This document shows, one piece after another, positions 27,056 through 38,290 of a stretch of DNA of 38,290 bases. Within the stretch, counting starts at the first letter, position 1. The number at the start of each line of letters is the position of its first letter. The stretch is from Cymbomonas tetramitiformis (lineage: Eukaryota; Chlorophyta; Pyramimonadophyceae; Pyramimonadales; Pyramimonadaceae). Under the pieces are notes generated by a model. The model did no database searches. It was given only the letters and a program-made list of their open reading frames with translations, and was not told the origin of the DNA. Both the position numbers and the translations under genes were made by a program. The stretch covers positions 1-38,290 of the forward strand of contig LGRX02029288.1 in NCBI GenBank assembly GCA_001247695.2. Reading direction: 5' to 3'.

Positions 27056-27992
27056 GATTTTTATTACACTCTGGCGTATACCACAAAACACTCGCACGTA
27101 CAAAGCAACGTAGGGCTCCGATAGGAAACACGGGTCGCGACTTGTATGTACACAACTAACGCGCCACATGCCGTACATCCACGACGCTTTTCCCTGGGGC
27201 GGGCATACTATATTCAGATAACACACTTTATATCAAACTCTTTGATATCAAGCACAAGCCTGACCCTGTCACATCAGCATCTCTTTCTGACATCTGGATA
27301 TGGCATTGTCATTTGGTACCTGCCTTTCAGTCATACCGTATTCAGAATACAGAATCGTTGCGACATGTCACCATATGGTAAAATTGAGGTACCAATCGGC
27401 TGATCAGGTCAACTCTCAATTATTCTTTAAGCTCGATTCCGCATATGAATCTTAATCTAGCATCCAGCAAACTAGGTACAAACCCAGGTCATATACCCTG
27501 ACAAATGCAGCCAATTTGGCACTAGTCATTGTCACATGCCACGGAATACATCACGGCCACCATCATCTGTCACAAATTTACTCATGCCACAGTCAGGAAG
27601 TCTTGATGGTCCAGAAGAGAAGGAAATGCTGATTAATCTCACACAATTCAAAAATATATTTACCTCAATAATTAACGTGACCATTCCAACTTTCAAAATT
27701 TACACTCTGATGCGTTGCCCTTCACTCATCAGGATCTCTACCATTCCGGTTCAAAGCGACATGGCATTTTGTTGATGCTAGTTTTCCTGCTTTCCAAGGC
27801 ACCCTAAATTTGTTGACTGGCATACGTCATAATTTCAGATGAGCGTTTGTACAATAGAGGAGGTTGGGGTGTTTGTTGGTGCAAGATGTGAGGAAAGATC
27901 CACTCTGGAGACCCAAGAAGGCCACACATATAAGAATTTCGCTATTTGCCCCGAAACCTCAAGAGATGTCCCCAGAATAATCATGAAAGGGT
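27056..27992. other. Intergenic, no gene seen
   Basis: This is the 3' flank of the coiled-coil gene. I see no exon on either strand. In particular there is no P-loop GQTGSGKT-type motif on the minus strand that would extend the coiled-coil gene into a motor domain. Confidence 0.5.
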
Positions 27993-30900
27993 TCAGCAGA
28001 TTGCACAAGTCTGCGACTGGGGAACCTCCTCTAGTTGGTTACGGAGCATCTTCATCTCGTTCTGTAGTTTCTTGGAAGCCGCATCGAGCTCTTTTGCCAG
28101 CTTTCGCTCCAGCTCTGTGATCTCTACTTTCACACCTGCCACTAGCGCCTCTGCATTGGTTTGGAGGCTTCCCTTAGCAACCCCAATTTCCTCTGACATC
28201 AACGCCACGCGCTTGGCGAGGGGCGCAAGATCGCTTTTGAGCGCCTGGGCACACCACCAATCAAAGTAGATCTCAACAATACAAATGGAGCCTCCAGCTT
28301 CACAGGATATGGCATTGCAAGCTGTTACTGTAGATAGCATGTTTGGATATCAGACAATTTACTTCGTCACAGATATGAGACACAAGGTTCATCAGCGGCG
28401 AAGCCATGGCAAACATTGGAAAGAATTGCACACCAGACATTCGAGAAAGTGAATTGGGGTTAAAAATGGCTACTGCAACCATGGAAGGTTGCCATGAGGG
28501 TGACAGGTATCGAAGGAAATTACTGATCTCTTTCCCTCCCATACACATTGAAACTCAATGGTATCGGAGGTGAGGCTCAGAGACTGGGGTATCCTTCTAG
28601 ATATTATATGAAGGTTATGCTAGCACAGGAGGGGAACACACCTGCACTGCGTCTTGCGTCTGGCTGAGGGAGCCTTGCACCAGCTTGAGCTCACCCTTTT
28701 GCTGCTCCAACTTCTCTAACGCGTGTGCATTTGACTTTTGCCGCAAGTCAGTCATCTGTCACCTCACAATCCACTAGAGCAACTCACTAGCCCTACCAAA
28801 AAGCCATGCTCTGTCACCACACTGAAACTCATATTTCACCTTTGGCAAGAGAGCCAGTGGTCCCTTAATGCCGCACAACCGCGCACCTATCCTGGTGGAT
28901 GACATTCCCGAGAGCATAGAGCTCATAGAGCGAATAGGGTGGCATGCTGATGGAGAGCCCCATGCTGCTCCCAGGACTGTTTCTTCCCACGGTGAAGTAA
29001 TATATCACTGCCATGCATACCCTTTGGCCATTAAGCTCCGACAATAGTTCCCCAATAGATAGATTCCATCACGTTTTGAGTAAGTTGTCTGAACACCTTT
29101 CATAACGATGTCACCGTCCACACTGGAATCGTGACATAAAAAATTAACACATCACCTCGCAAGTGTTTTGATAAAAGTGCAGAATGCAAGTTCTTTAATC
29201 ACTTAATACTGCCTAGGCGATCAGAAATCATCGCTCTGAACACTGTCCTGATGATCTTCACTGACCTGATGACCTACCAGAACAGGTGAGGCTCCCAACA
29301 GAATGTTTCGCAAAGTGCATCGAAGAAGTCGAAGTTGAGTAGATACACACGAGTCTTCGTTCCGTTCATTTTCGATGGCAGTTACAATTCTTATTGTATA
29401 GACAAGCAATTTTTGTTCTAGTCATCCTGTTTTATTTGGTGTTCAAAACATACATCAAAACACTTGCTGGGAACTCTCTAACATCTCAGCCCCTCCACCA
29501 GGGCTAAAGCAGGAGTGCTCGGACCTTGTGGCAAAGGGCGGAAAAAGGCAGCTGCGCAGGGCGGAGGGGGTGTACCTCATTCTTCATCTTGTTCATCACA
29601 TCCTCGCTGTCACGGACACTCACAGTTCCCCTTCGGATCTCTTCCTGCAGCTTCTCCACCTCCGCCTTCGCCGAAAGCAGCTCCTTCTCCTTGGCCACCC
29701 GCACCGCCGCTTCTGCCTGGTACACTCCCCTCCCGGAGGCCCCATGAGGAACCTGCTTCAACCTTTGCATGCTTCCCTCCCAGCAGCCACGAGAGCAACT
29801 CCTTCAACCCTTTGCATGCTCAAGCACTTGTTAATTGATCCCTCACAACAGAGGGGTCGAGTGGAAGATGGGACAACTGTTGAGGTTTTAGACGTGGAAC
29901 GCACTCAGTCAACACTTGTTCCATATTCATTGGCATATGGCAGGAGCACTTCCTGGGATGCACCTCGAGCTCCTTTTGCAGGCCTGAGTGCTGCTTCTCT
30001 CGCTCCGACTTCACCTCCTCCAGCATTTTACCCCACTTCTTGCCTTTGTGCATCTGCGCGTCCACAGTCCCCATTTGCCAAGGATTAAAACAAAAAAAGC
30101 AGCATAGCCTTATTCAATCGCTGGAGGATGTAGCAAAATAACCATCTCCACGAAGTATGGACAGACGATTTCTCAGTGCACCGGGTGTCGATTATATTGA
30201 ATAAGCGCAGCACACCGTCAGGCCGTTGGTGGGGGAACTCCCTCGGTGTTGACCCAGGTTAACTTGCACCGACTTAGCAACACTTCATATGGGGCAGAAG
30301 GGCGCCGAGTTTGGCTGCAATGCACGTGGATCCACTGGGGGAACGCTGCAGACCTGCTTCTCCTCCATATCATTTTTTACTTGTTGCAGCAACTCTTCCT
30401 TCTCTTGGATAGCCTGTCCGCCATTCCCCCTCCCCGTCCTCCCACATCGTTGCCATTTCCAGCCAAAGATTTAATCACCCATTTCGATCTCCAGCAGTGC
30501 ACAGGCTTCAATATTTCGTTTGGACACCTCAACCAAGCACGTGTTGACGAATATTGTTCAAGTTGCCTCTCCCAAGGGGTGCCACAAGCCTGCTCACTCT
30601 ACCTATTCCAGCATGGTGTGCACCTACTGATGTTGCTTATGTACATTGCCTCTCCCAGCGCATGCCACAAACCCACTCAGGTTGACACGTGTGACCATGT
30701 GCAACTACCTACGGTGTTTCCAACACATGTTATAGGACATATAAAAAATGCATCTACCAACAGATAATTCCGAGCAAGTCGTTTCGTTTGGCGACATTTT
30801 TCCGAACTGTTCCGAGCTGACGCGGACAAAAACGACCAAAACTAGCAACTGTCCATGTTGACAGATCAACAAAGTATGAAATAGCAAAAGCGAATCGCGG

Positions 30901-33900
30901 TCGATTCTCAAGCAGGTGTCAATGGTTGACGAAAGAAGTGCGTTTCGAAATGGGTTGGCAAGAGTTAAGCGAACGAACTTTTGCATTTCGAAATGCACTT
31001 GTTTCGACTGAAGTGCGACAAACGATGAAATGACGTGCACAGTTCTGGCGTGGACCAGGGACCCGAATCTAACTCTTTGCACTGCCGAACGAAACGTGCT
31101 TGAAACTATCTAGTGCTCGTTGCAGATCATTCCTGACTGTTCAAATGTACCCGTTTACAATAGGTTCCTCTCCCAAACGCAAGCCCCACTTGCAAAGTTG
31201 AGACACCCGTCTCAATCACCTATCTTTTGCACCTACATATTTTGTTTACCACCATGATGACTTGGATACAGTTGTGACAAGCTCACAACTGGGAGGCCTC
31301 GGCCAGCAGCCAGCACATCCTGGGAGTTCCATATGGCAACTTGATCAAACGGCAGGTGCCCTGTGACCGCATTGAAGAGCCCCCAAGGAGCACACCTTGT
31401 GTTTCGCTGTCTCCGCCTGTGTCTTGACCACTTCGAGCTGACGCTTAGCAGCTTCATCTGCTGCACGAGCTGCAGCCACCGCAGCACTTTCTCCAAGCCG
31501 CAGCCGTTCCTGAAGCACGGTAGCGGCGTTGACCATAAATGCCCTTTGTTGTTAGTACTCAAAGTACACGTTCCTATCCGCAACTTCAAGATTGAGCCCT
31601 CACTTATTATTACGACGCATGGCTTGCAGCGATCGTGTCGGCAGGTGCCTCCAAGTTGTGGCGAGGTCGGCAACAGTCGGCCTAAGGCTATGTACCGAAC
31701 TGGGGGCAAGGCTGGCTTCGGGGTGGCGACTCCTCACGATCTTCGGGCCAGGATGCCACTTGAGCGCAGACTGTGCAGTACAGCACTCTGGAATGCAAGT
31801 GCCACAGCCGTGCAGCTCTTGGTCGGCATGTGACGTGAAGCAGGCTTTGCATGTTCTCACCGATAAAAGTTCAGAGGTTGGGGGAACACCTGGGCAGTAA
31901 GGAGGCTCTGCTTGGTGTCCTCCAGCTCTTGACGCACTTGCTTCAGGTCGTGGCCTGAATTCTCAGCCTCGCGTCGGGCCGCCACCATTTGATCCTCGAG
32001 GCGTCGCCGCTGATCGGTCAATTTCTTTAACGCACAAAACCGGAAAAGACACGCAGCCCCAGGACCCCGACTCACACGTCACATCACCCAGGCCCTGGGC
32101 TGCCTTTTTCTTGTACCAGGGGTTGGCAGGCTGAGGTGATGAGGGTGCACGAAGTGACATGGGCAAAACCTCGCCACTGCTATTGTGATGAGAGAAGCAT
32201 GGGATGAAAGGGGCAAGGAGCCTGCATCGACGAAAAAGGCAACCTGCCAAGGGTGAGCAGCCGGGCTGCACCTTTTGAAGCCGATTTTTGTCCTTCTCCT
32301 TCTGGGATGACATCTCACGCAGGCGCTGGATCTCCTCCATGTTGCCGGCTGAGTCGTATCCCATCGCTCCAACAACGACACCTCCCATGGCACTCCCCAT
32401 GGTACCAGTTGCTCCCATGGCCCTTCCCATTGTGGACCCCACCTGTGAGGCCTGGAGCCCTAGGCCTCCGGGACCGCCACTCAGGGTCACCTCACCGGTA
32501 GCTGGTGGTGAATGTCCATAACCCCCTGTTTGACCAACTGGAGGGCCCTGTCCCTGCACATAGAGAGCATTCAAAGCCAATTTATTTCCAGCAAAGTGAA
32601 CACTTCTAGGTTTTTTGCACAGTTCTGACTCGTACACGCACTATTGAGCGACCAGTCTAACCAGTGATGTTCTCAACGGGGGGTGGCCACGACACCGTGC
32701 ACCCATCAAACAAAAAACCAACTTGGACCGGGAAGGCAGGTAGCTGAGACCGGTTTGCCACAGTCAGTACCGTTATGCACGAAAACCTGCATTGCAGGAC
32801 CAGGTTGTCCCCAAAGCAGCATGCATAGACCTTGAAGCTGAAGCGTCAAAAGAAAGGAAGAGAGAGGACGCCACGTCACCTGCAATCCCCTCTGGAAATC
32901 CGGCTGGTGTTGTTGCTGTGAGAAGCTTTGCTCTGGGGGAGTCCCCCCGGTAGGACCGCGTGAGCCCTCGTGACTACCTTCCCGGCTCCCTTTCCCACTC
33001 TCCGGCGCCTGTCACGGCCCGGCCCAGCAACAGCACAGGTCACCGTTGTACAGAAATACGGGAAGAAGTGGGATCATCGTCTGCACATCACGCATCGGAA
33101 GCTATGCCGAAGTATGGCCGGGGTAGTCGTCACGCAAAGCACACGGCGCATTATCTGCGAAAACGACGGTGCAGGCTCTCTGCTGCCTGAATACATGAAG
33201 AACATTTCCACACACAGCGATAGACGACACAGAGACAGTCGCCGAAGGGCAGTCCGGGTCAAAAATCAGAGGCAGCTGCGGCTACAACTATCAACATTTG
33301 CGTGTAGCGTGGTCGTGCCTCGCGAGGCCGGGGACATGGCGCAAGGTGTGGCGGGAGTTAGCTTCGCAGCACCCCAGTTTTGAACCGCGTTAGCTACCGC
33401 CTTGCTCTCGGGAGTTCTCACAAATGGCACCCCACCCTCTGCAACTTGCGCTGCGTTCCTGCCCGGTTGCAGGGCTCGTGGGCGGAGTGTCCAGCATACC
33501 TTGTAGGCATCCGTCTCGGGAATGCTAGGCTGCTGATTGACGTCCTGCGCCTGAGCAAGGGCGGGGCCGAGCGTTTTCCTCGACATGGAGAAATCGTCCA
33601 GGACCATGTCGTCGCTCAAGCCGCCCTCGTTCCCTGCGTATCCACCGCCACCGGGAGGCAGCGGTGGGCGAGGTGGCGCCACAGGACCTCCCGCCTGACC
33701 GCCGTTCGCCGGCTCCCATGGGTTCCGCGGCGAGTTGCCGTGGTTTACCTGCAGTACGTCCGCGGAGCTCTGGTCGAAGTCTGGAGGATAGGCATTTTGC
33801 CCCGCTGGCCCCTTGTTCGCAGGCGGCTGAGGGTCCGCTACAACTTCACTCATGTTCCGGATAACCATATCACTTTCCTGCTGTAGACCGGCGGTGCGCG

Positions 33901-34882
33901 AAGGTGGCCCGCTGCTGCCGTATGGCTGAGTGCCCGAGGGTGGGTACCCGAAACCGCCAGGGCCTCCTGGTCGAGACGCCACCGCAGCCCACGAAGATCA
34001 AAAAGCACGAAAGAGGCTCTTCCAATGAACTAAGGTCACTTAAGGCTTGGCTCAACTCCATGATGCAGATGCAGTTAATGAGGGAGGTTGAAATCGCACT
34101 GCAGTCCCGCGAATGTTGGAAGGTGGAAGCCTCGGCCATGCGCGTACGCAAGGTGTACGACACCACCAGTGACTAAACCAGCTTGATTAGTTCAGGCAAC
34201 TATCTATGACCTTAGCAAGGCTGGTGGTGTTCCGAGAGAAGGAATTCAGAGGCGGAAGGGTTCGGTCGACGTGTGCACACCGAAGCCTCCTTGACCGCCT
34301 CCTCCTTGACCACCGTCCTGCCCGTACATTTGATGGGGTCCGCCAGGGTAGCCACCGGCTCCAGTAGCAGGAGGAGGACCGCCATATCCGTAACCTGCGG
34401 CCAAGGAGAGGCGCGTCAGAGTCATCCCAGAGACAAGCAAAACTAGCACGGACAAGCAGGCCTTGGCGCGAAGACAGGGTGGCCTGGAGCCCACCTTGCT
34501 GGAAATGGCCGCTTGCTTGGCCTTGTGGGGGACCGTAATTGCCTGGTGATGGCCCGTACTGCCCAGAGGCCCCAGGTCCTGGCGCAGGCCCTCCCTGTCC
34601 ACTATACCCCCAGCCTCCGGGGCCAGGGCCCTGGGAGCCATAATGCTGTTGTTGCTGCTGCTGAGTAGGCCCTCCGCCCCACCCTTGCTGCTCCATCTGC
34701 TGTTGACCTTGCCCACCGCCCCAGCCCTGCTGTTCTGTTTGTTGTTGATTGCCCCCCCCGCCCCAGGCGGGCGGCTCCATCTGCTGCTGGCTCAAGGGAC
34801 CCGTGCCCCATCCCTGTTGAGGTTGACCGCCTGGATACCCACTATGAGAGCCCCCCCCACCAGGGTAACCTGCACGAGACAT
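27993..34882 (-). CDS. Gly/Gln/Pro-rich coiled-coil protein with C-terminal CaaX box, 12 exons
   Basis: Exons, 5' to 3': 34882-34495, 34394-34281, 33966-33500, 32966-32880, 32553-32272, 32024-31890, 31509-31396, 30413-30354, 30053-29964, 29716-29576, 28755-28642, 28244-27993. All introns are GT...AG (100-982 bp). Phases are 1, 1, then nine consecutive phase 0, and the frame stays open, giving about 747 residues. Residues 1-170 are Gly/Gln-rich with WGGG and QQQMEQQ repeats. Residues 170-420 are Pro/Gly-rich. From about 425 to 735 the chain is heptad-like and charged (EEIQRLREM..., LEDQMVAARREAE..., AKAEVEKLQEEI..., ITELERKLAKEL). It ends C-A-I-C, a CaaX prenylation signal. Known partner or family: none recognised. 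The layout suggests a membrane-tethered filament or scaffold. Alternatives: exon 2 read through to a stop at 34246 gives a separate 178-residue protein, and other exons may be missed. Confidence 0.72.
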
Positions 34883-35463
34883 GATATCAACTGCTCTTCC
34901 TTGGGAAGTGCCGAAGCAAAGGCTAGGAGAACAGCGTCAGAAGTCAACGGTCTGCGAGCGGTCTAAACAGACGCCTCTCAGAAGCGACGGTCACAGATGT
35001 GTACTAAGTAGAGAAAACACGCTGCCTCGTGCATTTCTTCCGTTAAATATCCGGTGCGCAGGCTACATCATGCTCATATTGAGAACGGGAATAACTTCCT
35101 CTTAGATATATAATTATGGAACTGTGAACTCTCAGCAGGAAAAAACTCACTCGTAGCTTCAAGCTAGAAGCTTGACCTGAGACAGCACAGGTATTACAAT
35201 GAGTGTCACCTCGAGCGGAGGTGCAGGTGTCATGTCACAATAGCTCTATGACGTTCGGGTTTTTGGCAGCCGCTGCCTTGGTGCCATTCACGCGTGACAC
35301 CGACGACCGAGGCCCTCAGATGTGCCCTCGAATTTAAGCTCTCACCTTCCCCCCCAGCAACCACCCCAAATACTTTATTTCGGCAACCCTCTAGCATCTT
35401 GGGATACTTTACACGCCGCCTGAATCGAAGTGATTCGGCCTATGCGGCCAGATTAGTCACCTC
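34883..35463. other. Upstream region of the coiled-coil gene
   Basis: Non-coding. It should include the promoter of the minus-strand gene starting at 34882 and the upstream part of the plus-strand promoter at 35464. I see no clear core element for the minus-strand gene. Confidence 0.4.
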
Positions 35464-35516
35464 AACCAATCAGCCCCAGCCCCCCCTACAGGGCCATTTT
35501 CGACAACCTTATATAA
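35464..35516 (+). promoter_or_regulatory. CCAAT and TATA promoter, probably of a retroelement
   Basis: ACCAATCAG at about 35463 is followed 45 bp downstream by TTATATAA at 35509-35516, a classical Pol II core arrangement predicting transcription start near 35540. The next plus-strand coding start that I trust is the Gag-like ATG at 36513, so this may be the U3 part of an LTR. The element's other end is outside the window, so the LTR cannot be delimited. Confidence 0.5.
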
Positions 35517-36512
35517 CACCATCGTGCACTAAAACTAGGGCGGCACAGGACAAGCCCTTGCTCCCAAATTCACTTCACACCTCCCACATTATGTCCTTCG
35601 CAAGTGGGTACCTGCCCCTTGCCATCTACGTCGCGCTAGAGCCCGCCACAAGCAGTGAACTCGGTGGTACCGACCTGCCCACACCCGTGTGGGGGCTAAC
35701 CGTCATAGAGATATCCGGCGTACCCCACGCGAGCCCATTCACGGGGGACTAGATATACCGTACTGCCCCCTGTATGACATTCCTCGATGCATGTGACAGA
35801 TGACGGCATTATTATTCGGCTCGAGACCGCGAGTCATAGCGACAGAGACTGCGAGCCACGTGTTAGAGTACTCGAGCATCACCGTAGCCGTACTCGTACA
35901 GACTTACACAGCGCACGTAGCATAAGCTACTTAGACTCTCAGACTCTCATATGTCATATCTTTTACAGACATATTATCACCGTTTGAGCCTCATATTTTT
36001 GCGTACAGCGATAGTATTAAAACACGGATATATAGAATATTCTACCCTATATGTGTTTCAAACTATCTATTAGGTTATGTTTTACCACAACGCACCACTG
36101 CAATCTCTGATGACACAACAAATTTCAAATTAGCCGTCAAAAGCGCATCGAACTGGCAGTAACAAAAATTACTTGAAAATTGCCTTTTCCGCTTGCACTA
36201 ACCCTCCGCAGGTCGGGCCGGCGTGAATTTTAACTAGCCAAAACCTTTTATGATTGGGAATTAACTTACGATTGCCCTCTCGGCTCTTATTTCAACTTCA
36301 ATGTTAAATTGCGTCCGTTAATTATCACATGCTCTGCCGGAATTTAGGGGACGCCTTGGATTTCGGCTTCATTACGAGCATTTACGGCGGAAGCGCTGGC
36401 CAATTTTTTAAAAATTAACAAATCTTAGAGAAAATCTACATCTCAACCCCTACGAGAACGACTTGCGCAACATCGTCACCTTCACCGCCACCAACGGTCC
36501 GGAAGGTCTACC
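35517..36512. other. Leader region between promoter and Gag-like ORF
   Basis: About 1 kb without a convincing ORF; stops are frequent from 35753 to 36428. If the promoter at 35464 drives the Gag-like gene, this is LTR R/U5 plus leader, possibly with an intron. I could not identify a primer-binding site. Confidence 0.4.
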
Positions 36513-38290
36513 ATGTCCTCGTTCACGCCAACTACAACTCCGGGATCCCAACCACCAACCGAAGAGCGTCAACAACATGCTCAACGACGTTTATTTACTT
36601 CACGTCAACCTCTTCCGCCATCTCCAACAAACGAAGAAATCTCCATCACGATCAACGCCCTTCTTCAAGACCTCCATGCCGTCACCGCCAACGTGGCTGA
36701 GCTCTCCACCACCGTCACCTCGCTTGTAGTAGCATTTCAGCGTTCATCTGCCCAATCCGACGAGATCCACGAGAATTACGTCACGAAGGAAGAACTCAAC
36801 GACGTCAACCAACTCAACGAGACCATCTTCAACGACTTAATCAAAGTCCGCGACGAATGCGTCAACGCCACCTCACTGGCTCGCACTGTTGCGAGTAGAA
36901 CTACTTCATCTTCGACGCCATCTTCAGTCGTAATTACTTCGGACAAGATGTTCGACACCACCAAGGAATTGGAAACTATTCCAGAGGTGACGCCATTGCA
37001 ACATCGAGACGGGCAAGAACTTCCTCCAACCAAGATCAAGCACATCATGGACGACAACACCAGCGCCTTCAACACCCGCTCCACTACCCCTGACGTCACT
37101 CCGCTCCTGAAGCAGTTGAAGACCGCCTACTATGCCCTCACGGACATTCACGAGCGCCAACAACAACGTGAACTCCAATTGAACTTCCTCACCGCGGGCG
37201 GCGACATTGTGTTCAAAAAGTTCTGTCACGCCCTGACCCGTGTGCTCACCGCCACCCGACCTGGCCACGCCCCAGCACTACTCAATCTTCAACGCCGACT
37301 GAAGGACGAGCCCTACGACGGTATCTCCAATGGCCTTCTAGCTCAACTTCTACTTGCGGCCACTTGTGCCAACACACAAATTGTGTTGTCACAAATTGTG
37401 AAGGACTCCCCCCAGGCTCAGGTGGACGGCAGGCTGCTTCTGCTGCACGTGCACTGCCGCCTGATCACCTACCCCCCCTCCACGGACCACTCCAACCTCA
37501 CCAAGGCCAAGGCCCTCCGAATCTCTGAGTCCGAGGACCCCGCCTTGAAGTTGAACACCTTCGCCACCCTCATCGGCAACCACAGGCAGCTCCACCCCGC
37601 CTTCTCTGGACAGCAGGAGCAGGAGGTCCTCATTGACATCTTACGGGCCTCCCAGGACACGGCCGAGCACCTCTTCAACATCCCTCTGTACTTTGAGGTC
37701 ATCCGCACCTACGAGGAGAACAACCGCTTGACCTCCTCTGGCTTCCCCGGTGGTCTTCAGAAGTTCATTGAGGCCATCGGGAATGTATGGTACACCCAGG
37801 GCTTTGCCCACCATTCCCAGCTCCCTGGCTCTTCATCCCGCCCCCGAGCTGCCTCCATGACGGGGGAAGTCCGTGAGGGGGGGCGGGGCTCGGCTGACAC
37901 AACCAAGCCGAGAGAGAAGCACCCTAATGGCAAGGGCGGCAAGGGGGGCAAGAGTGGCAAGGGTACGCACCCTCGGGCCACCACACCACCTCCATCCAGG
38001 CCCCGCTCACCACTACGGGGCGGCACCAGATCTGCCTTCATTGAGCACGAGAGGGCCCTGTACAAAGCCTCCAAGCTCAAGCACACCGGCTCCACCAACA
38101 AGGACTCCACCCCCTCTGGCACCTGGGACAACTTGAAGTTCACCCCTTCCGACCCCAATGACAAGTCCGTCGGCCACCCCTGCCGCTCCTGCAAGTACAA
38201 GTACGGCAAGACCGTCACCCACTCCCTCGGCAGGTTCGGTTGTCCCTGCACGCTGGCTGAGAAGGCCGACATGTGGGTAAAGGCCGGCCC
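36513..38290 (+). CDS. Gag-like polyprotein, N-terminal 592 codons, cut by the window end
   Basis: The frame is open from 36429 (after TAG) to the last base without a stop; the first in-frame ATG is at 36513 in CTACCATGTCC. The N-terminal ~70 residues are Pro/Thr/Gln-rich. A helical stretch (ISITINALLQDLHAVTANVAEL, VTKEELNDVNQLNETIF) suggests coiled coil. A Leu-rich domain of about 200 residues (from 37130) resembles a capsid-type helical core. Then come a Lys/Gly-rich basic linker (GKGGKGGKSGKG, near 37930) and a possible zinc-binding cluster PCRSCKYKYGKTVTH...GCPC (CX2C...H...CXC, near 38178-38249). Codon use shifts to more GC-rich from about 37400. The order helical core, basic linker, Cys cluster fits a retrotransposon Gag; downstream enzymes would be beyond the window. 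Confidence 0.7.
   Translation, partial: MSSFTPTTTPGSQPPTEERQQHAQRRLFTSRQPLPPSPTNEEISITINALLQDLHAVTANVAELSTTVTSLVVAFQRSSAQSDEIHENYVTKEELNDVNQLNETIFNDLIKVRDECVNATSLARTVASRTTSSSTPSSVVITSDKMFDTTKELETIPEVTPLQHRDGQELPPTKIKHIMDDNTSAFNTRSTTPDVTPLLKQLKTAYYALTDIHERQQQRELQLNFLTAGGDIVFKKFCHALTRVLTATRPGHAPALLNLQRRLKDEPYDGISNGLLAQLLLAATCANTQIVLSQIVKDSPQAQVDGRLLLLHVHCRLITYPPSTDHSNLTKAKALRISESEDPALKLNTFATLIGNHRQLHPAFSGQQEQEVLIDILRASQDTAEHLFNIPLYFEVIRTYEENNRLTSSGFPGGLQKFIEAIGNVWYTQGFAHHSQLPGSSSRPRAASMTGEVREGGRGSADTTKPREKHPNGKGGKGGKSGKGTHPRATTPPPSRPRSPLRGGTRSAFIEHERALYKASKLKHTGSTNKDSTPSGTWDNLKFTPSDPNDKSVGHPCRSCKYKYGKTVTHSLGRFGCPCTLAEKADMWVKAG

Noticed and set aside
27056..27992. Extension of the coiled-coil gene into a kinesin-14 motor, suggested by coiled coil ending MLRNQLEE
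   Set aside because: No motor motifs on the minus strand down to 25000, and the last exon ends in a stop right after a CaaX box.
35294..35752. 152-codon plus-strand ORF overlapping the CCAAT/TATA promoter
   Set aside because: It has no ATG near its start, lies across the promoter, and has no recognisable domain.

Overview
The window looks like nuclear DNA of a free-living eukaryote rich in transposable elements. A green or other unicellular alga is my best guess, but nothing here fixes the lineage. Evidence for a eukaryote is a 12-exon gene with GT-AG introns, several nested retro- and DNA transposons with target-site duplications (TSDs), poly(A)-type signals, microsatellites and satellite-like arrays. 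There is one assembly gap (428 N at 23883-24310). Only two ordinary host genes are well supported: a membrane-anchored aldo/keto reductase (5205-6542, +, one exon) and a Gly/Gln/Pro-rich coiled-coil protein ending in a CaaX box (34882 down to 27993, -, 12 exons, about 747 aa).

Layout. 1-5100: repeats (41-bp tandem units, a degenerate ~130-bp satellite array, a ~65-bp duplication) with no convincing gene. 5205-6542: aldo/keto reductase. 7684-16745: a recent retroelement with 0.76-kb direct terminal repeats. It carries a methyltransferase-like ORF on the minus strand, a Penelope-like reverse transcriptase (RT) ORF on the plus strand, 37-bp hairpins between ORFs, and a Gag-like pair of ORFs joined by an apparent -1 frameshift. 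17150-26386: a 9.2-kb hAT-like element with CAAGGGTRGGYATCGA ends and an exact 8-bp TSD. It holds a 47-bp-TIR MITE, a tiny SHOCT-like ORF, a 1269-codon Gag-like ORF, a 27-bp minisatellite and the gap. 27993-34882: the coiled-coil gene. 35460-38290: a CCAAT/TATA promoter and the first 592 codons of another Gag-like ORF, which runs off the window end.

The most unusual structure is nested in the RT ORF. The RT is broken by two insertions: a 291-bp hAT-type MITE with an 8-bp TSD, and a 915-bp TRIM-like LTR element with a 5-bp TSD. Each 292-bp LTR of the TRIM contains a complete tRNA-like gene with box A and box B. Removing each insertion plus one TSD copy restores the reading frame in principle. 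The outer terminal repeats differ by one substitution in 759 bp, while the nested TRIM's LTRs differ by three in 292. This suggests that the already-broken RT element was moved in trans after it had acquired its passengers, or that its ends were homogenised by gene conversion.
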